Notes: a model not told the origin generated them from the letters alone. A stretch of DNA of 64,000 bases from Flavimaribacter sediminis (GCF_019492055.1 NZ_JAICBX010000002.1:124001-188000), one strand, 5' to 3'. Shown: positions 27,194 to 36,363, counted from the first letter of the stretch. A program made the numbers and translations.

Positions 27194-27912
27194 ACCACCC
27201 TGTTCTGGTCACGGGAGCGATAGGCGATATCGGCCGAGCGGTCGTCGCCAGACTGGCGCGCGCCGATCTACCGGTGATTGCAACAGACCGGGTTGAGGCC
27301 GACGCAAACCTGCTTGGCGGCGCCGCCTTATATCTGCGCGCCGACCTGCCTGACGGAATCGGAGCGCTTGCCGAAAAACTGCCGGAGAAACTCGGAGCGA
27401 TCGTCCATGTCGCCGGCATAATCCATACGCATCCGGCCACGTCGATCGACCGGGAGACATTCGACGCGATCTTCGCGACCAATGTCTTCGCGCCGCTCGA
27501 GCTCGTGGCGAAGCTCCATGACCGTGTGATCGACGGCGGATCCATCGTGTTTGTCGGTTCACTGGCCGGGCTGCGCGCGTCGCCGGCGAACCTGCTTTAC
27601 GGCGCCTCGAAGGCAGCGCTGCACAACGCCGCCAAATCGCTGGCGTCCGATCTTTCCGGGCGTGGCGTCCGGGTCAATGTCGTGGCGCCCGGCCTGATCG
27701 ACACAACATTGACGGACCGGACGAACGAGGATCTTGGCGCGCTTCGCCAGCGCAGCGCGCAGGATATGGCCCGCGACCGGTCCGGCAAGATCCCGATCGG
27801 CCGTATCGGGCGTCCAGAAGACGTGGCCGGCTGCGTCGCGTATCTCCTTTCCGACGAGGCGACTTTCGTCACGGGAGCGGAATTTCTAATCACAGGCGGA
27901 GGGCATTTATGA
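27190..27912 (+). CDS. Short-chain dehydrogenase/reductase
   Basis: 240 residues from GTG 27190; the GTGA overlap with the preceding stop decides this start against longer options. Cofactor motif TGAIGDIG is at residues 8-15 and the active-site YGASK follows the SLAGLRAS strand; the C-terminal GRIGRPEDVAGCVAYLLSD and TGAEFLITGGG are classic SDR. The second-strand acidic residue in ATDRVEA suggests NAD preference. It is likely a hydroxy-acid or polyol oxidoreductase in the TRAP 3 pathway. Confidence 0.9.
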   Translation: MNHPVLVTGAIGDIGRAVVARLARADLPVIATDRVEADANLLGGAALYLRADLPDGIGALAEKLPEKLGAIVHVAGIIHTHPATSIDRETFDAIFATNVFAPLELVAKLHDRVIDGGSIVFVGSLAGLRASPANLLYGASKAALHNAAKSLASDLSGRGVRVNVVAPGLIDTTLTDRTNEDLGALRQRSAQDMARDRSGKIPIGRIGRPEDVAGCVAYLLSDEATFVTGAEFLITGGGHL

Positions 27913-28676
27913 GCGACGGAAAGAACGACAAACCATGGGCCCTGGTCACGGGCGCTTCACAGGGTCTGGGCGCGGCGATCGCCCGCCGGCTGGCGGCCGA
28001 CGGATACAATGTCGTCACGATGGCGCGCAACCAGGGAAATCTGGACGCCCTGGCATCGGATATCGAACAGCAGGGAATCCGCTGTCTGCCCATCGCCTGC
28101 GATTTTTCCGATCCGGCGAGCGTAAGCCAGGCGTTCGCCAGATTGGCGGAGGAAAAGGTTTCCATCGATGTCCTTGTCAACAACGCCGGCATGATTGGAC
28201 CGATCGGACCGCTTCTCGAAACTGCGCCTGAAGAATGGGAAGCCACTTTCAATCTCAACCTGTTCGGCGTCATGCGCTGTCTGAGAGCCTCTGTTCCCTT
28301 TTTCAGCGAAGGCAGGATCGTCATCGTGAACATCTCGTCGGGTGCGAGCCAGAACGCCATGGAAGGCTGGAGCGCCTACTGCGCCTCCAAGGCGGCGCTC
28401 GCGATGGTGACGAAATCGCTGGCGAAGGAACTCTCCGACAAATGCCTGTCCTACGGCTTCCAGCCAGGTCTGGTCGACACCGACATGCAGGTCATCATAC
28501 GGCAATCCGGCGTGAACCCCGTCAGCAAGGTGCCGAAGGAAAAGTTGCTGCCGCCGGAAGATCCCGCTGCGATCGTCGGCTGGCTGTGCAGGGAACGGCC
28601 CGAGGATCTGCATGGAACAGAATTCCGCGCCGACAACGCCGAAATACGCCAGCGGGCGGGTTTGGCGGCGCTTTGA
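27909..28676 (+). CDS. Short-chain dehydrogenase/reductase
   Basis: 255 residues. TGASQGLGAAIA is the cofactor loop; NNAG, SSGASQ and YCASK are present. MARNQ at the end of strand two suggests NADP preference, in contrast to the previous SDR. The C-terminal half (QPGLVDTDMQVIIRQSGVNPV) resembles SDRs annotated as sepiapterin or benzil reductase-like. It is the last gene of the TRAP 3 operon, overlapping the previous gene by 4 nt, and converges with the FadR-type gene. Confidence 0.88.
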   Translation: MSDGKNDKPWALVTGASQGLGAAIARRLAADGYNVVTMARNQGNLDALASDIEQQGIRCLPIACDFSDPASVSQAFARLAEEKVSIDVLVNNAGMIGPIGPLLETAPEEWEATFNLNLFGVMRCLRASVPFFSEGRIVIVNISSGASQNAMEGWSAYCASKAALAMVTKSLAKELSDKCLSYGFQPGLVDTDMQVIIRQSGVNPVSKVPKEKLLPPEDPAAIVGWLCRERPEDLHGTEFRADNAEIRQRAGLAAL

Positions 28677-28798
28677 ATCCAGTTTCGGAAGGAATTGCCT
28701 TCAATACAGTCGATATCGCCTGTGTCGGCGTGGGCGATGAAAACCTTGATCGCCGGTTCGATCGCGCGAGCGTATGGTTCGACCGCGCCAGAAAGATC

Positions 28799-28829
28799 AA
28801 TCACTCGGCTTCCTGAAATTACCATTGTC
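28799..28829. repeat. 31-bp sequence repeated at 60392-60422 (copy 1)
   Basis: This segment, beginning AATCACTCGGCTTCCTG, matches 28 of 31 bases of 60392-60422. Both copies lie a short distance after an operon-final gene (SDR here, enoyl-CoA hydratase there). It is not a hairpin. Its nature is unknown; a remnant of a mobile element end is one option, since an IS3 fragment abuts the other copy. The surrounding 28677-28866 gap has no convincing gene. Confidence 0.5.
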
Positions 28830-28866
28830 ACCCGGGTTTCAGAGCGCCATGCTTGCCTGAATGAGG

Positions 28867-29655
28867 TCAGTTCTGAATCCCGAGGGCCTCGTTCACATCA
28901 CTGATGGAATCGTCCAGGAGGGTTTCCATGCGCCGGCGCGCAAGGTCGGAATTGCGCTGACGGATCGCTTCCAGGACGTCGCCATGCTGTTGGAGGCGCG
29001 CTTCCTTGATGACCGCAACGGCGGCGCCGCGCCAGCTCAGCCGGAACGTGCTGACCATGGCCGCATGGATGAGCGCGCTGAACGCGCCGATGAAATGATT
29101 GCGGGTCGCAAACAGGATCTCGAGATGGAAGCGAAGGTCGGCCTCGATCAGTTCGGTTTCATTGTTCGCCTTTGCGGCCATGTCTTCATAGGCCTTTTCA
29201 ATCCTGTGCAACTGGCCTTCGTCAGCGATCTCGGCCGCCAGCGCAGCCGCGGGCGGCTCCACCATGCGGCGAAGGGCATAGAGGTCCATGGCGATCTCGC
29301 CGGGCGGTTTCGTCTGCAGATGCCAGCCGAGCACTTCCGGATCCAGCATGTTCCAGAAGGCCTGCGGTCGGACATGCGTTCCAACGCGTGGGCGGGCGAC
29401 GATCATGCCCTTGGCTGCGAGCTTGCTGTAAGCTTCGCGCAATGCGGTCCGGGATACCGAGTAGCGCTTCAGCATCGCCGCCTCGTCGGGCAGGCGCGTC
29501 TCCGGCGCAAAGCCGCCGCTGACGATCTCGCGACCGAGCCTGTTGAGAACGCCCGCGCCGCTTGCTCCGCCAGGATCGGCCAGTAGATAAGCCCGCTCGG
29601 AAACACTGCCGCCCGTAACCCGAGGGTCGGTCCTCTTTTCGCGACTATCCGACAT
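28867..29655 (-). CDS. FadR-subfamily GntR regulator at the end of the ytf operon
   Basis: 262 residues. The winged helix is preceded by a roughly 30-residue polar lead; PDEAAMLKRYSVSRTALREAYSKL is the DNA-binding core (recognition helix SRTALREAYSKL), then MIVARPRVGTHV. The FCD domain has DLRFHLEIL and QQHGDVLEAI ligand positions. It follows yjfF by 15 bp on the same strand, so it is very likely co-transcribed with the furanose transporter and regulates it, possibly through the AT-rich region ahead of ytfQ. Confidence 0.9.
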   Translation of the reverse strand: MSDSREKRTDPRVTGGSVSERAYLLADPGGASGAGVLNRLGREIVSGGFAPETRLPDEAAMLKRYSVSRTALREAYSKLAAKGMIVARPRVGTHVRPQAFWNMLDPEVLGWHLQTKPPGEIAMDLYALRRMVEPPAAALAAEIADEGQLHRIEKAYEDMAAKANNETELIEADLRFHLEILFATRNHFIGAFSALIHAAMVSTFRLSWRGAAVAVIKEARLQQHGDVLEAIRQRNSDLARRRMETLLDDSISDVNEALGIQN

Positions 29656-29670
29656 GATCGATCCGGAACA

Positions 29671-30633
29671 TCAGGAGGTTCCTCTCAGGTTGAAGGAACT
29701 GACGAGGAAGCGGTGAAGGACGATGAACGCGAACAGCAACACGCCGCTCGAGATCATGATCCAGGCGCTGTTCAGCGAACCGTGGAAGATGATCAGGGTC
29801 GAGATCAGTCCGAGGATCATGCCGCCGAAGAGCGTTCCGGCGACCATGCCGACGCCTCCCGTCAACAGCGTCCCTCCAAGCACCACGGCGGCGATTGCCG
29901 ACAGTTCGAGCGTGCTGCCGGCCAGCGGATATCCCGAAGAGGTGTACAGGGCGTAGACGACTCCGGCCAGCGCGCTGAAGAAACCTCCCGTCGCATAGAC
30001 GCCGACCGTCGTCCGGCGAATATTGACGCCCATGAGCCGCGCGGATTCCTTGTCGCCGCCGATGGCGTAGACATTCGTTCCGAAGCGGGTGAAATGCGCG
30101 ATGAAGATCGCCAGCGCCAGACTCGCCAGCATGACGATTGCCGAACTTCTCAAGACCCCGCGCCCGGGCAGCGGAATGCGCGCGGACGCATAGAGATCGA
30201 CGAAGTCGTGCCGGATCGGCACGGAGTCGAGCGTCACCATGAAGCAGGCCCCGCGCAACAGGAACAGTCCCGCCAGGGTCACGATGAACGGCTGGATATC
30301 GCAGAAGTCGATAACGAAACCCTGCATGGCGCCATAGGCGATGCCGAAACAGATCATCAGCGCGGCGGCGGCCAGAGGATGCCAGCCCATGCGGTCCAGA
30401 ACCGCCATGCAGACGCCGACGAAACCGATCATCGAACCGATCGAGAGATCGATGCCGCCGGAGAGGATCACGAATGTGGCGCCGATGGCGGCGATAATGA
30501 TGAAAGCGTTGTCAGCGAGGATATTGCCGAGGACGAGCGTCGACAGGAAATTCTTGTACATGGCGCCACCGACCAGGAACAACGCGATAAAAACCACGAT
30601 CGTTGCAGCCAGGGGCAGATACTTTCTGTTCAT
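29671..30633 (-). CDS. yjfF: Sugar ABC transporter permease, YjfF-like
   Basis: 320 residues from ATG 30633. The frame stays open through the previous gene, but that long extension is a shadow of ytfT. RbsC-type permease with NAFIIIAAIGATFVILSGGIDLSIGS and the conserved VTLAGLFLLRG and SGYPLAGSTLELSAIAAVVLGG stretches. Its order after ytfQ, ytfR and ytfT is the order of the E. coli galactofuranose importer. It overlaps ytfT by 4 nt. Confidence 0.88.
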   Translation of the reverse strand: MNRKYLPLAATIVVFIALFLVGGAMYKNFLSTLVLGNILADNAFIIIAAIGATFVILSGGIDLSIGSMIGFVGVCMAVLDRMGWHPLAAAALMICFGIAYGAMQGFVIDFCDIQPFIVTLAGLFLLRGACFMVTLDSVPIRHDFVDLYASARIPLPGRGVLRSSAIVMLASLALAIFIAHFTRFGTNVYAIGGDKESARLMGVNIRRTTVGVYATGGFFSALAGVVYALYTSSGYPLAGSTLELSAIAAVVLGGTLLTGGVGMVAGTLFGGMILGLISTLIIFHGSLNSAWIMISSGVLLFAFIVLHRFLVSSFNLRGTS

Positions 30634-31676
30634 GACGCTCTCCGGTAAACTAGCCTGTGGATTGCACGGCGCGCATTGGCGGACTGGAGGAACAGAACCG
30701 TGAGGACGACCAGCGCCTTGATAATCAGATTGTATTCCGGCGGCAGCCCCGAGATCAGGGTCGCCGTCGTCAGCGACTGGATCACCAGCGCGCCGATAAC
30801 CGTCATGCCGAGATAGATCCGGCCGCCCGCGAGCGAGCCGCCCCCGATCACGACGGCCAGAATGGCGTCGAGCTCGATATAGAGTCCGACCGAGACCGGG
30901 TCCGACGTGTGGGTGTCCGCCGTCATGATGATCCCCGCCCAGGCGGCAAGCAATCCGCACAACACATAGGCGAAGAAGACGATCAGCCGGGCGTTGACGC
31001 CGGCAAGGTTCGAGGCGGCGGCGTTGCCGCCGACGGCTTCGATGAACAGACCGAGCGCCGTTCTGCGGATCAGCAGCCAAAGCGCTGCGAAAATACCGGC
31101 CGCCAGCACAAGACGTGTCGGTATGTACCAGATGCTGCCGGTCGAAAGACCCTGGAGAAACGCGCTCTCGAAGCTCGGATCGGTGCCGCCGTAGAGCTGA
31201 TTGATCAGCAAGCCGACGCCGCGACCCGACACCATCAGGATCAGGGTCGCGATGATCGGCTGAATGCCGAGGGCGGCCACCAGAAATCCGTTCCACATCC
31301 CGCAGAGTATTCCGGCGCCGAGCGCGATGAACAGGATTGCGACGTGCGGGTCGCCCATCTTGATGCGCCAGACGATGACGGCGCCGACGATCGCAATGAT
31401 CGATCCCACCGACAGATCGATGCCCTTCGTGCCGATCACCACGGCCATGCCGAGCGCGACCAGCGCAGTGGGAACGGCCCGGTAGAGGATGTCGATGAGA
31501 TTTCCGAAGAGACGGCCTTCGACGATCCTGATCTCGTAGAAGCCGGGCGATATCAGGCCGGCGACGATCAGGATAAGGACGAGCGCCAGCAGCGGCCAGA
31601 TCGCCCGGCTCTGCATCAGCGCCCTCCACAGGCCCGCTGCGTGGTTGTCTTTTCCCATGTCAGTGCTGGCGGTCAT
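30630..31676 (-). CDS. ytfT: Sugar ABC transporter permease, YtfT-like
   Basis: 348 residues from ATG 31676, inside the last 17 bp of ytfR (overlapping genes). VALGMAVVIGTKGIDLSVGSIIA is the RbsC-family signature, with LGIQPIIATLILMVSGRG following. It is the first of two permeases, which would form a heterodimeric membrane channel for a furanose sugar. Assignment to YtfT rather than a generic RbsC rests on neighbours: a YtfQ-like binding protein, a double ATPase and a second permease. Confidence 0.88.
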   Translation of the reverse strand: MTASTDMGKDNHAAGLWRALMQSRAIWPLLALVLILIVAGLISPGFYEIRIVEGRLFGNLIDILYRAVPTALVALGMAVVIGTKGIDLSVGSIIAIVGAVIVWRIKMGDPHVAILFIALGAGILCGMWNGFLVAALGIQPIIATLILMVSGRGVGLLINQLYGGTDPSFESAFLQGLSTGSIWYIPTRLVLAAGIFAALWLLIRRTALGLFIEAVGGNAAASNLAGVNARLIVFFAYVLCGLLAAWAGIIMTADTHTSDPVSVGLYIELDAILAVVIGGGSLAGGRIYLGMTVIGALVIQSLTTATLISGLPPEYNLIIKALVVLTVLFLQSANARRAIHRLVYRRAS

Positions 31677-33183
31677 CGTCCCCCGCAATCACCCTTATAA
31701 TGTTGTCGCGTCTGATCTCGCCGCCGACGATCTCTCCAATCTTCTCCCGGTCGCGCAGCACGGCCACCCGGTCGGAGGCGGCGACGACTTCGTCGAGCTC
31801 GGACGAGGCGACGAGGAGAGCAAGGCCCTCGGAACACAGCTTCCTGATCAGGGTGATGATCTCGGCGTGCGCGCCGACGTCGATGCCGCGCGTCGGCTCG
31901 TCGAGCAGCAGAATATCCGGTCTGGAGGCGAGCGCCCGGGCAAGCACCACCTTCTGCTGATTGCCTCCGGAAAGCTGCCGCACCGGTTTCTCCGCGTCGG
32001 GCGTCGCGATCGCGAGCGCTTTAATCATTTCCGCGGCGATCTGTTCCTGCTGCCCGCGCGGCAAGCGCCGCAGCCAGCCCTGCTTCGACTGTATCGACAG
32101 CATGATGTTTTCGCGAATGCTCAATTCGCCGACGAGACCCTCGGCCTTGCGGTCTTCCGGACAAAAGGCGATTCCTGCAGCAAGCGAGCGTCGCGGCGAG
32201 TGACTTCCCGCCTCCTTCCCGTTGACCTTGAGCGAACCGCTGTCGGCGCGAATCGCTCCGAAGACAAGCTTCGTCAGTTCGGTTCGTCCCGATCCCAGAA
32301 GCCCGGCGAGACCCACCACCTCGCCTGCCCGCAAGGTGAGATCGAAGGGCTTGAGCGTGCGTCTGCGCCCGACCCCCTTTGCAACCAGCTTTTCCTTGCC
32401 TGTTTGCGGTGAAGCCTTGCCCGAATAGGCCGCCTCGACTTCGCCGAGCTCGCGGCCGATCATCATCGAAATGAGATCCTTGCGGGACACGTCGGACGCC
32501 ATCGCCGAACCGACGAGCCCGCCATTCCTCAGCACCGATATCCGGTCCGAGATCTCGTAGACCTGGTCGAGGAAGTGAGTAATGAAGACCACCGCCATGC
32601 CGCGTTGCTTCAGGTCCCGCACGATGTCGAACAGCGTCGCGGTCTCCTGCGCGTCGAGGCTGGCCGTGGGCTCGTCGAGAACGAGCACGCTGGTCTCGTT
32701 GTCCAGGGCGTGGGCGATGGCGACGAGCTGCTGCACCGCGACCGAATAGGATCCGACCGGTTGCTCGATATCGATATCCAGATTGAGACGGGCAAGCTTG
32801 GCCCTGGCGCGCGCCCGCGCCTTGCGCCAGGAGATGACGCCCGGCCAGCCCTCCGACGGACCGAGCGCCAGATTTTTCGTGACCGACATGGCCGGAATCA
32901 GGTTCACTTCCTGGTAGACTGTTGAAACACCGTGCGACTGGGCTTCGCCGGTCGACTGGAAATCGACGGATGTCCCGTCCAGCCGTATTTCACCGCTGTC
33001 GCGCTCCAGCGCGCCCGTCAGGATCTTTATCAGTGTGGACTTGCCGGCGCCGTTTTCGCCGAGAAGCGCATGGACCTCGCCGGCGTGAAGCGTGAAATCG
33101 ACATCGTCGAGCGCACGCACGCCGGGAAAGGCCTTCGTGATGCCGCGCATTTCAACGCGAAGAGAGGTGCTGGAATCGCTCAT
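31660..33183 (-). CDS. ytfR: Sugar ABC transporter double ATPase, YtfR-like
   Basis: 507 residues with two nucleotide-binding domains, as in RbsA/YtfR proteins. The first has intact Walker A GENGAGKSTLIK near residue 41 and a divergent signature around SYSVAVQQLVAIAHAL. The second has the usual degenerate Walker A (GLLGSGRTELTK) and a canonical LSGGNQQKVVLARAL. It drives uptake with the two downstream permeases. The gene follows the ytfQ stem-loop by 33 bp. Confidence 0.92.
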   Translation of the reverse strand: MSDSSTSLRVEMRGITKAFPGVRALDDVDFTLHAGEVHALLGENGAGKSTLIKILTGALERDSGEIRLDGTSVDFQSTGEAQSHGVSTVYQEVNLIPAMSVTKNLALGPSEGWPGVISWRKARARARAKLARLNLDIDIEQPVGSYSVAVQQLVAIAHALDNETSVLVLDEPTASLDAQETATLFDIVRDLKQRGMAVVFITHFLDQVYEISDRISVLRNGGLVGSAMASDVSRKDLISMMIGRELGEVEAAYSGKASPQTGKEKLVAKGVGRRRTLKPFDLTLRAGEVVGLAGLLGSGRTELTKLVFGAIRADSGSLKVNGKEAGSHSPRRSLAAGIAFCPEDRKAEGLVGELSIRENIMLSIQSKQGWLRRLPRGQQEQIAAEMIKALAIATPDAEKPVRQLSGGNQQKVVLARALASRPDILLLDEPTRGIDVGAHAEIITLIRKLCSEGLALLVASSELDEVVAASDRVAVLRDREKIGEIVGGEIRRDNIIRVIAGDDDRQH

Positions 33184-33215
33184 TCGTCCGATCGCATCAT
33201 GCCGACGCGCATCGA

Positions 33216-33231
33216 CGCCCCTTGCGGGGCG
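33216..33231 (-). promoter_or_regulatory. Stem-loop between ytfQ and ytfR
   Basis: Arms CGCCCC/GGGGCG with a 4-nt loop lie in the 82-bp gap after the binding-protein gene. A shorter version of the hairpins that follow the other solute-binding genes. Confidence 0.4.
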
Positions 33232-33265
33232 CCGTCGCGCTGCATCTTATACGGGCCGTCAACGC

Positions 33266-34180
33266 CTAGTCAGCCGTGTGCAGGTCTGACGGAATGACGA
33301 TCCACTTGTCGAGTTCGGCCGGGTTCTTGATGTAATCGAGAACGACCGGATAGATGAACTCGCCGACTGCGGAGCGGAGTTCGACGGACGCATTCGCCTC
33401 GCCGTCATCAAGGGCGTCCTTGATCGCGGGAACATAGTCCACCGAGACCATCTGCACGTCTTTTCCCGGATTGAGGCCGGCTTCCTTCATCGCCTGGATC
33501 GCCCCGAGCTGCATGTTGTCGTTATGGGCGAAGGAGGCGCATATGCCGTCCAGATTGTCCGTCGACTTGATAAAGGCCTCCATCACCTTCTTGCCGCCTT
33601 CGGTGGTGAAATCGCCGGACTGGGTCGCGACGATTTCCATCGCCGGGAACTGGCCGATGACCGCTTCGAAACCCTTCTTGCGTTCGATGGCCGGGGCGGA
33701 GCCGGTCGTGCCCTGCAGTTCGACGATCTTGCAATCGCCTTTGCTTTCGGCGGCCAGCCAGGCGCCAGCCAGTTTGCCTTCAAGATTGAAGTCGGCCGAA
33801 ATGCGCGTGACATAGAGCGACTTGTCCTCGACGTCGACGTCACGGTCGACCAGGAAGACGGGGATTTCGGCGTCTCTGGCTTCGCGCAGCACCTGGTCCC
33901 AGCCGGTGACGACGACCGGCGCAATGATGATCGCGTCAACGCCCTGCGCGATGAATGCGCGCACCGCCCGCAACTGTTCTTCCTGCTTGCCCTGGGCGTT
34001 GGCGAATTTGAGGTCCACGCCGTAGTCCTTGGCGCTTTCCTGCATGTTGGCCGAAAATGCCGGCCGCCAGTCGCCTTCGGATCCGACCTGTGAAAAACCT
34101 ATGGTCTGTGCGAAGGCGGATGGACCTGCCAGCGCAATCGCGCCAAGCGCGACGCCGGCGAGTGCGAACTTCAATGTCAT
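33266..34180 (-). CDS. ytfQ: Sugar ABC transporter substrate-binding protein, YtfQ-like
   Basis: 304 residues with a signal peptide (MTLKFALAGVALGAIALAGP, cut after AFA). The mature start TIGFSQVGSEGDWRPAFSAN is characteristic of YtfQ, which binds galactofuranose and related furanoses such as L-arabinofuranose in other bacteria. Periplasmic-binding fold type I, with ALGIP-like hinge VVTGWDQVLREARDAEIPVF. GGGAGGAA precedes ATG 34180. Next to the L-arabinose oxidation operon, L-arabinose or galactose in furanose form is the likely ligand. Confidence 0.9.
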   Translation of the reverse strand: MTLKFALAGVALGAIALAGPSAFAQTIGFSQVGSEGDWRPAFSANMQESAKDYGVDLKFANAQGKQEEQLRAVRAFIAQGVDAIIIAPVVVTGWDQVLREARDAEIPVFLVDRDVDVEDKSLYVTRISADFNLEGKLAGAWLAAESKGDCKIVELQGTTGSAPAIERKKGFEAVIGQFPAMEIVATQSGDFTTEGGKKVMEAFIKSTDNLDGICASFAHNDNMQLGAIQAMKEAGLNPGKDVQMVSVDYVPAIKDALDDGEANASVELRSAVGEFIYPVVLDYIKNPAELDKWIVIPSDLHTAD

Positions 34181-34238
34181 GGTTATTCCTCCCGTTGGAT
34201 TGGTCCGGAGGCCTCCTCCTTAGGCCGCCGTCAACAGG

Positions 34239-34262
34239 AATAATCATATTAGTAGTATTATT
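34239..34262. promoter_or_regulatory. AT-rich imperfect palindrome upstream of ytfQ
   Basis: The 24-bp segment starts AATAAT and ends ATTATT, with a partly symmetrical centre, about 60 bp before ytfQ and inside the long AT-rich block 34239-34330 that must hold the ytf promoter. A binding site for the FadR-type regulator encoded at the end of this operon is plausible but weak. Confidence 0.3.
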
Positions 34263-34341
34263 GAAATGCAACCCTCTATTGCATAATTTCTTAAAAAAAT
34301 ATAATATATTCAATTGTTTAATTATAATCACGACGGATCCT

Positions 34342-34364
34342 CGCGCGACGTTCTCCGTCGCGCG
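34342..34364 (-). terminator. Stem-loop after the arabinose operon
   Basis: Perfect 9-bp arms CGCGCGACG and CGTCGCGCG with a 5-nt loop lie about 95 bp after the lactonase stop codon. No strong T-run follows, so it is either a weak or Rho-assisted terminator for the operon running from 43009, or a 3'-end stabiliser. Confidence 0.42.
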
Positions 34365-34458
34365 TCGGTTGGGCGCAGCCCTGACGACTGACCTTCGAAC
34401 AGGCAGCGTCTATGGAGCCGGTCTCTCCCGGCGGGTCATCCATATCGGAACCGGTGGA

Positions 34459-35406
34459 TCAGGGGTCAGCGCCTGCCTTCCTGGCTGTTACGCCTCCGGT
34501 TTCGCCCGTTTCTGGGGCGAGGCGAAAGACAGGCTCGGCCAGCCCCTTGAATGAACCTTCGATCACATAGGTGAATCCGGCGCCGGGATCGGCCGCACGC
34601 GCCCGCTCGTCCTGGCCCTCCCGGGCTGTCGTCACCAGCAAACCGGCCAGATCCCTGCCAACGAAAGCCGGACACGTCGTCTGGACTGCCGGAACCTCAT
34701 AGGTGCGGACGAGATGACCGTCCGGCGAATATCCGGACACGGATCCGCCGCCCCATGCGGCGTTCCACATGACGCCGTCGGCGTCGGTCACCGACCCGTC
34801 GAAATGACCGCCAAGGGGCAGATCGCTGGCGGACAGAAACGGTGACGGTTCGCCTTGCGGCAAGGCTGTCGCAGGATCGATCGCGACCTGCCACACCGTG
34901 TCGACGGCGGTGTCCGCGAAATACGCGGTGCATCCGTCAGGCGAATAGCAAATCGAGTTGGGGATGGTGATATCCCGGTAGAGACGGCGCACTGTCCGGC
35001 CGTCGAACCAGTAGATCGCGCCGGCGTTGCGCTCCGCCTTCTTGCCCATGGTGCCGATCCAGAGCGCGCCGGACGGATGCACCCGGCCGTCATTCGATCG
35101 CGTCGTGTTGTCGTCGGCTTCCAGCGGCGCCAGCAGCGCAAACGCGCCATCGGACCTGGCGCGCAGATACAGACCGCCCTCCATTGCGACCAGTTGATGG
35201 TCGCCGTCGACGCGGGCGATCATGGACGCCATAGACGGCAGCGCATGCGCGTGCGTATCGCCGCTCGCAAAGCGATGCTCGAACAGCTTCCGGCCAACGA
35301 TGTCGAGCCACCAGGCCGTATCCTCCGTCCGGTCGTAGGACGGTCCTTCGCCGAGTTCGCAGCGATCCGCGGGCAGTTTCCGGGTCCCTGCCTTTTCGAT
35401 CGTCAC
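34459..35406 (-). CDS. SMP-30/gluconolactonase family sugar lactonase (probable L-arabino-gamma-lactonase)
   Basis: 315 residues, six-bladed propeller type. Metal ligands expected in the family are visible: Glu in CELGEGPSYD near residue 18, Asn/Asp in TRSNDGRVHPSGALWIGTM near 105, and Asp in HFDGSVTDADGVMW near 205. It would open the lactone made by the sugar 1-dehydrogenase to the aldonic acid. It is the last gene of the ChvE/arabinose operon, 26 bp after the dapA-family gene. The specific substrate is inferred from the pathway neighbours. Confidence 0.87.
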   Translation of the reverse strand: MTIEKAGTRKLPADRCELGEGPSYDRTEDTAWWLDIVGRKLFEHRFASGDTHAHALPSMASMIARVDGDHQLVAMEGGLYLRARSDGAFALLAPLEADDNTTRSNDGRVHPSGALWIGTMGKKAERNAGAIYWFDGRTVRRLYRDITIPNSICYSPDGCTAYFADTAVDTVWQVAIDPATALPQGEPSPFLSASDLPLGGHFDGSVTDADGVMWNAAWGGGSVSGYSPDGHLVRTYEVPAVQTTCPAFVGRDLAGLLVTTAREGQDERARAADPGAGFTYVIEGSFKGLAEPVFRLAPETGETGGVTARKAGADP

Positions 35407-35432
35407 GGTCGGTCATCCCTGTTCCGGAACAT

Positions 35433-36350
35433 TCAAGCCCCCCATCGCAAGGCGAGCACGTCGAGATCGCGCGCCAGTTCGAGAAGCCGGTCCCTCGTGC
35501 GTTGCGACATCGGCTTCAGCGGATGGCGCACGAAATCGCTGCCGATGACGCCGCCTTCCATGAAGACCGCCTTCGTCGCCCGCAATCCGCATTGACGGTT
35601 CTCATGGTTGATGAGCGGCAGGCAACGCTTCCACTGTTCCAGCGCCGCATCGAGGTTGCCGGCCCGGTATTCGGTGACGATCGGTTTGATCTTTTCCGGA
35701 AACATCGCCGAGGTCATGGTTCCGGTAGCGCCGGCGTCGAGATCGGCGAGCAGCGTTACGGCTTCCTCGCCGTCGAAAGGTCCTTCGATATGCTCGCCTG
35801 CAGCTTCGAGCAGCGCGGCCAGCTTGTCGGCGGCGAAGGGGCATTCGATCTTGAAATAGGAGACGTTTGCGAGTTCCCGCGCCATCCGCGCCAGCAGGTC
35901 GACTGTGAGGGTGACGCCGGACAGCGGCGCGTCCTGGACCATTACAGGAATTCCGATCGCATCGTTGACCGCCTGAAAATGCTCGAAGACGCCCTGCGGC
36001 GACGCCTGCAGGCCAGCGCCGTGATAGGGCGGCATCATCATGACCATGGCCGCGCCAAGAGTTTCGGCCTCGCGCGCCCTTCGGACAACCAGATCGGTCC
36101 AGAAATGGCTGATCGTGACGATGACCGGAACCCGGCCGGCGGCGTGTTCCAGGCTGATCCGCGTCAACAGCGCCCGCTCTTCATCAGTCAGGAGGAACTG
36201 TTCGGAATAGTTCGCGAGAATGCAGATTGCGTCGACGCCCTGGTCGACCATGCAATCGATGACCCGACGCATGCCGTCTTCGTCGACCGCGCCGTCCGCG
36301 TGAAACGGAGTGGGGGCGACGGGAAGTATTCCTGCAAGGGCTTCGTTCAT
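35433..36350 (-). CDS. DapA-family L-2-keto-3-deoxyarabonate dehydratase
   Basis: 305 residues from ATG 36350, which has AGGACAGGACA upstream; the open frame extends 24 codons further without a good site. The Schiff-base lysine is in VSYFKIECP near residue 168. The loop ILANYSEQFLLTDEER replaces the GTTGE of true dihydrodipicolinate synthase and matches, as I recall it, the Azospirillum brasilense AraD enzyme, as do PPYHGA and LINHENRQ. The reaction would be dehydration and deamination-free rearrangement of 2-keto-3-deoxyarabonate to alpha-ketoglutaric semialdehyde. It is 13 bp downstream of the dehydrogenase gene. Confidence 0.88.
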   Translation of the reverse strand: MNEALAGILPVAPTPFHADGAVDEDGMRRVIDCMVDQGVDAICILANYSEQFLLTDEERALLTRISLEHAAGRVPVIVTISHFWTDLVVRRAREAETLGAAMVMMMPPYHGAGLQASPQGVFEHFQAVNDAIGIPVMVQDAPLSGVTLTVDLLARMARELANVSYFKIECPFAADKLAALLEAAGEHIEGPFDGEEAVTLLADLDAGATGTMTSAMFPEKIKPIVTEYRAGNLDAALEQWKRCLPLINHENRQCGLRATKAVFMEGGVIGSDFVRHPLKPMSQRTRDRLLELARDLDVLALRWGA

Positions 36351-36363
36351 TGTCCTGTCCTGT

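Noticed and set aside
28451-28831. A 126-codon minus-strand gene after the second SDR
   Set aside because: It overlaps the SDR C-terminus in antisense and has no good start; only the 31-bp repeat in it is notable.
29671-31629. A 652-codon minus-strand open frame spanning both sugar permeases
   Set aside because: Only its last 320 codons encode a permease. The earlier part is an Arg-rich shadow of ytfT, which has its own frame, start and signature.
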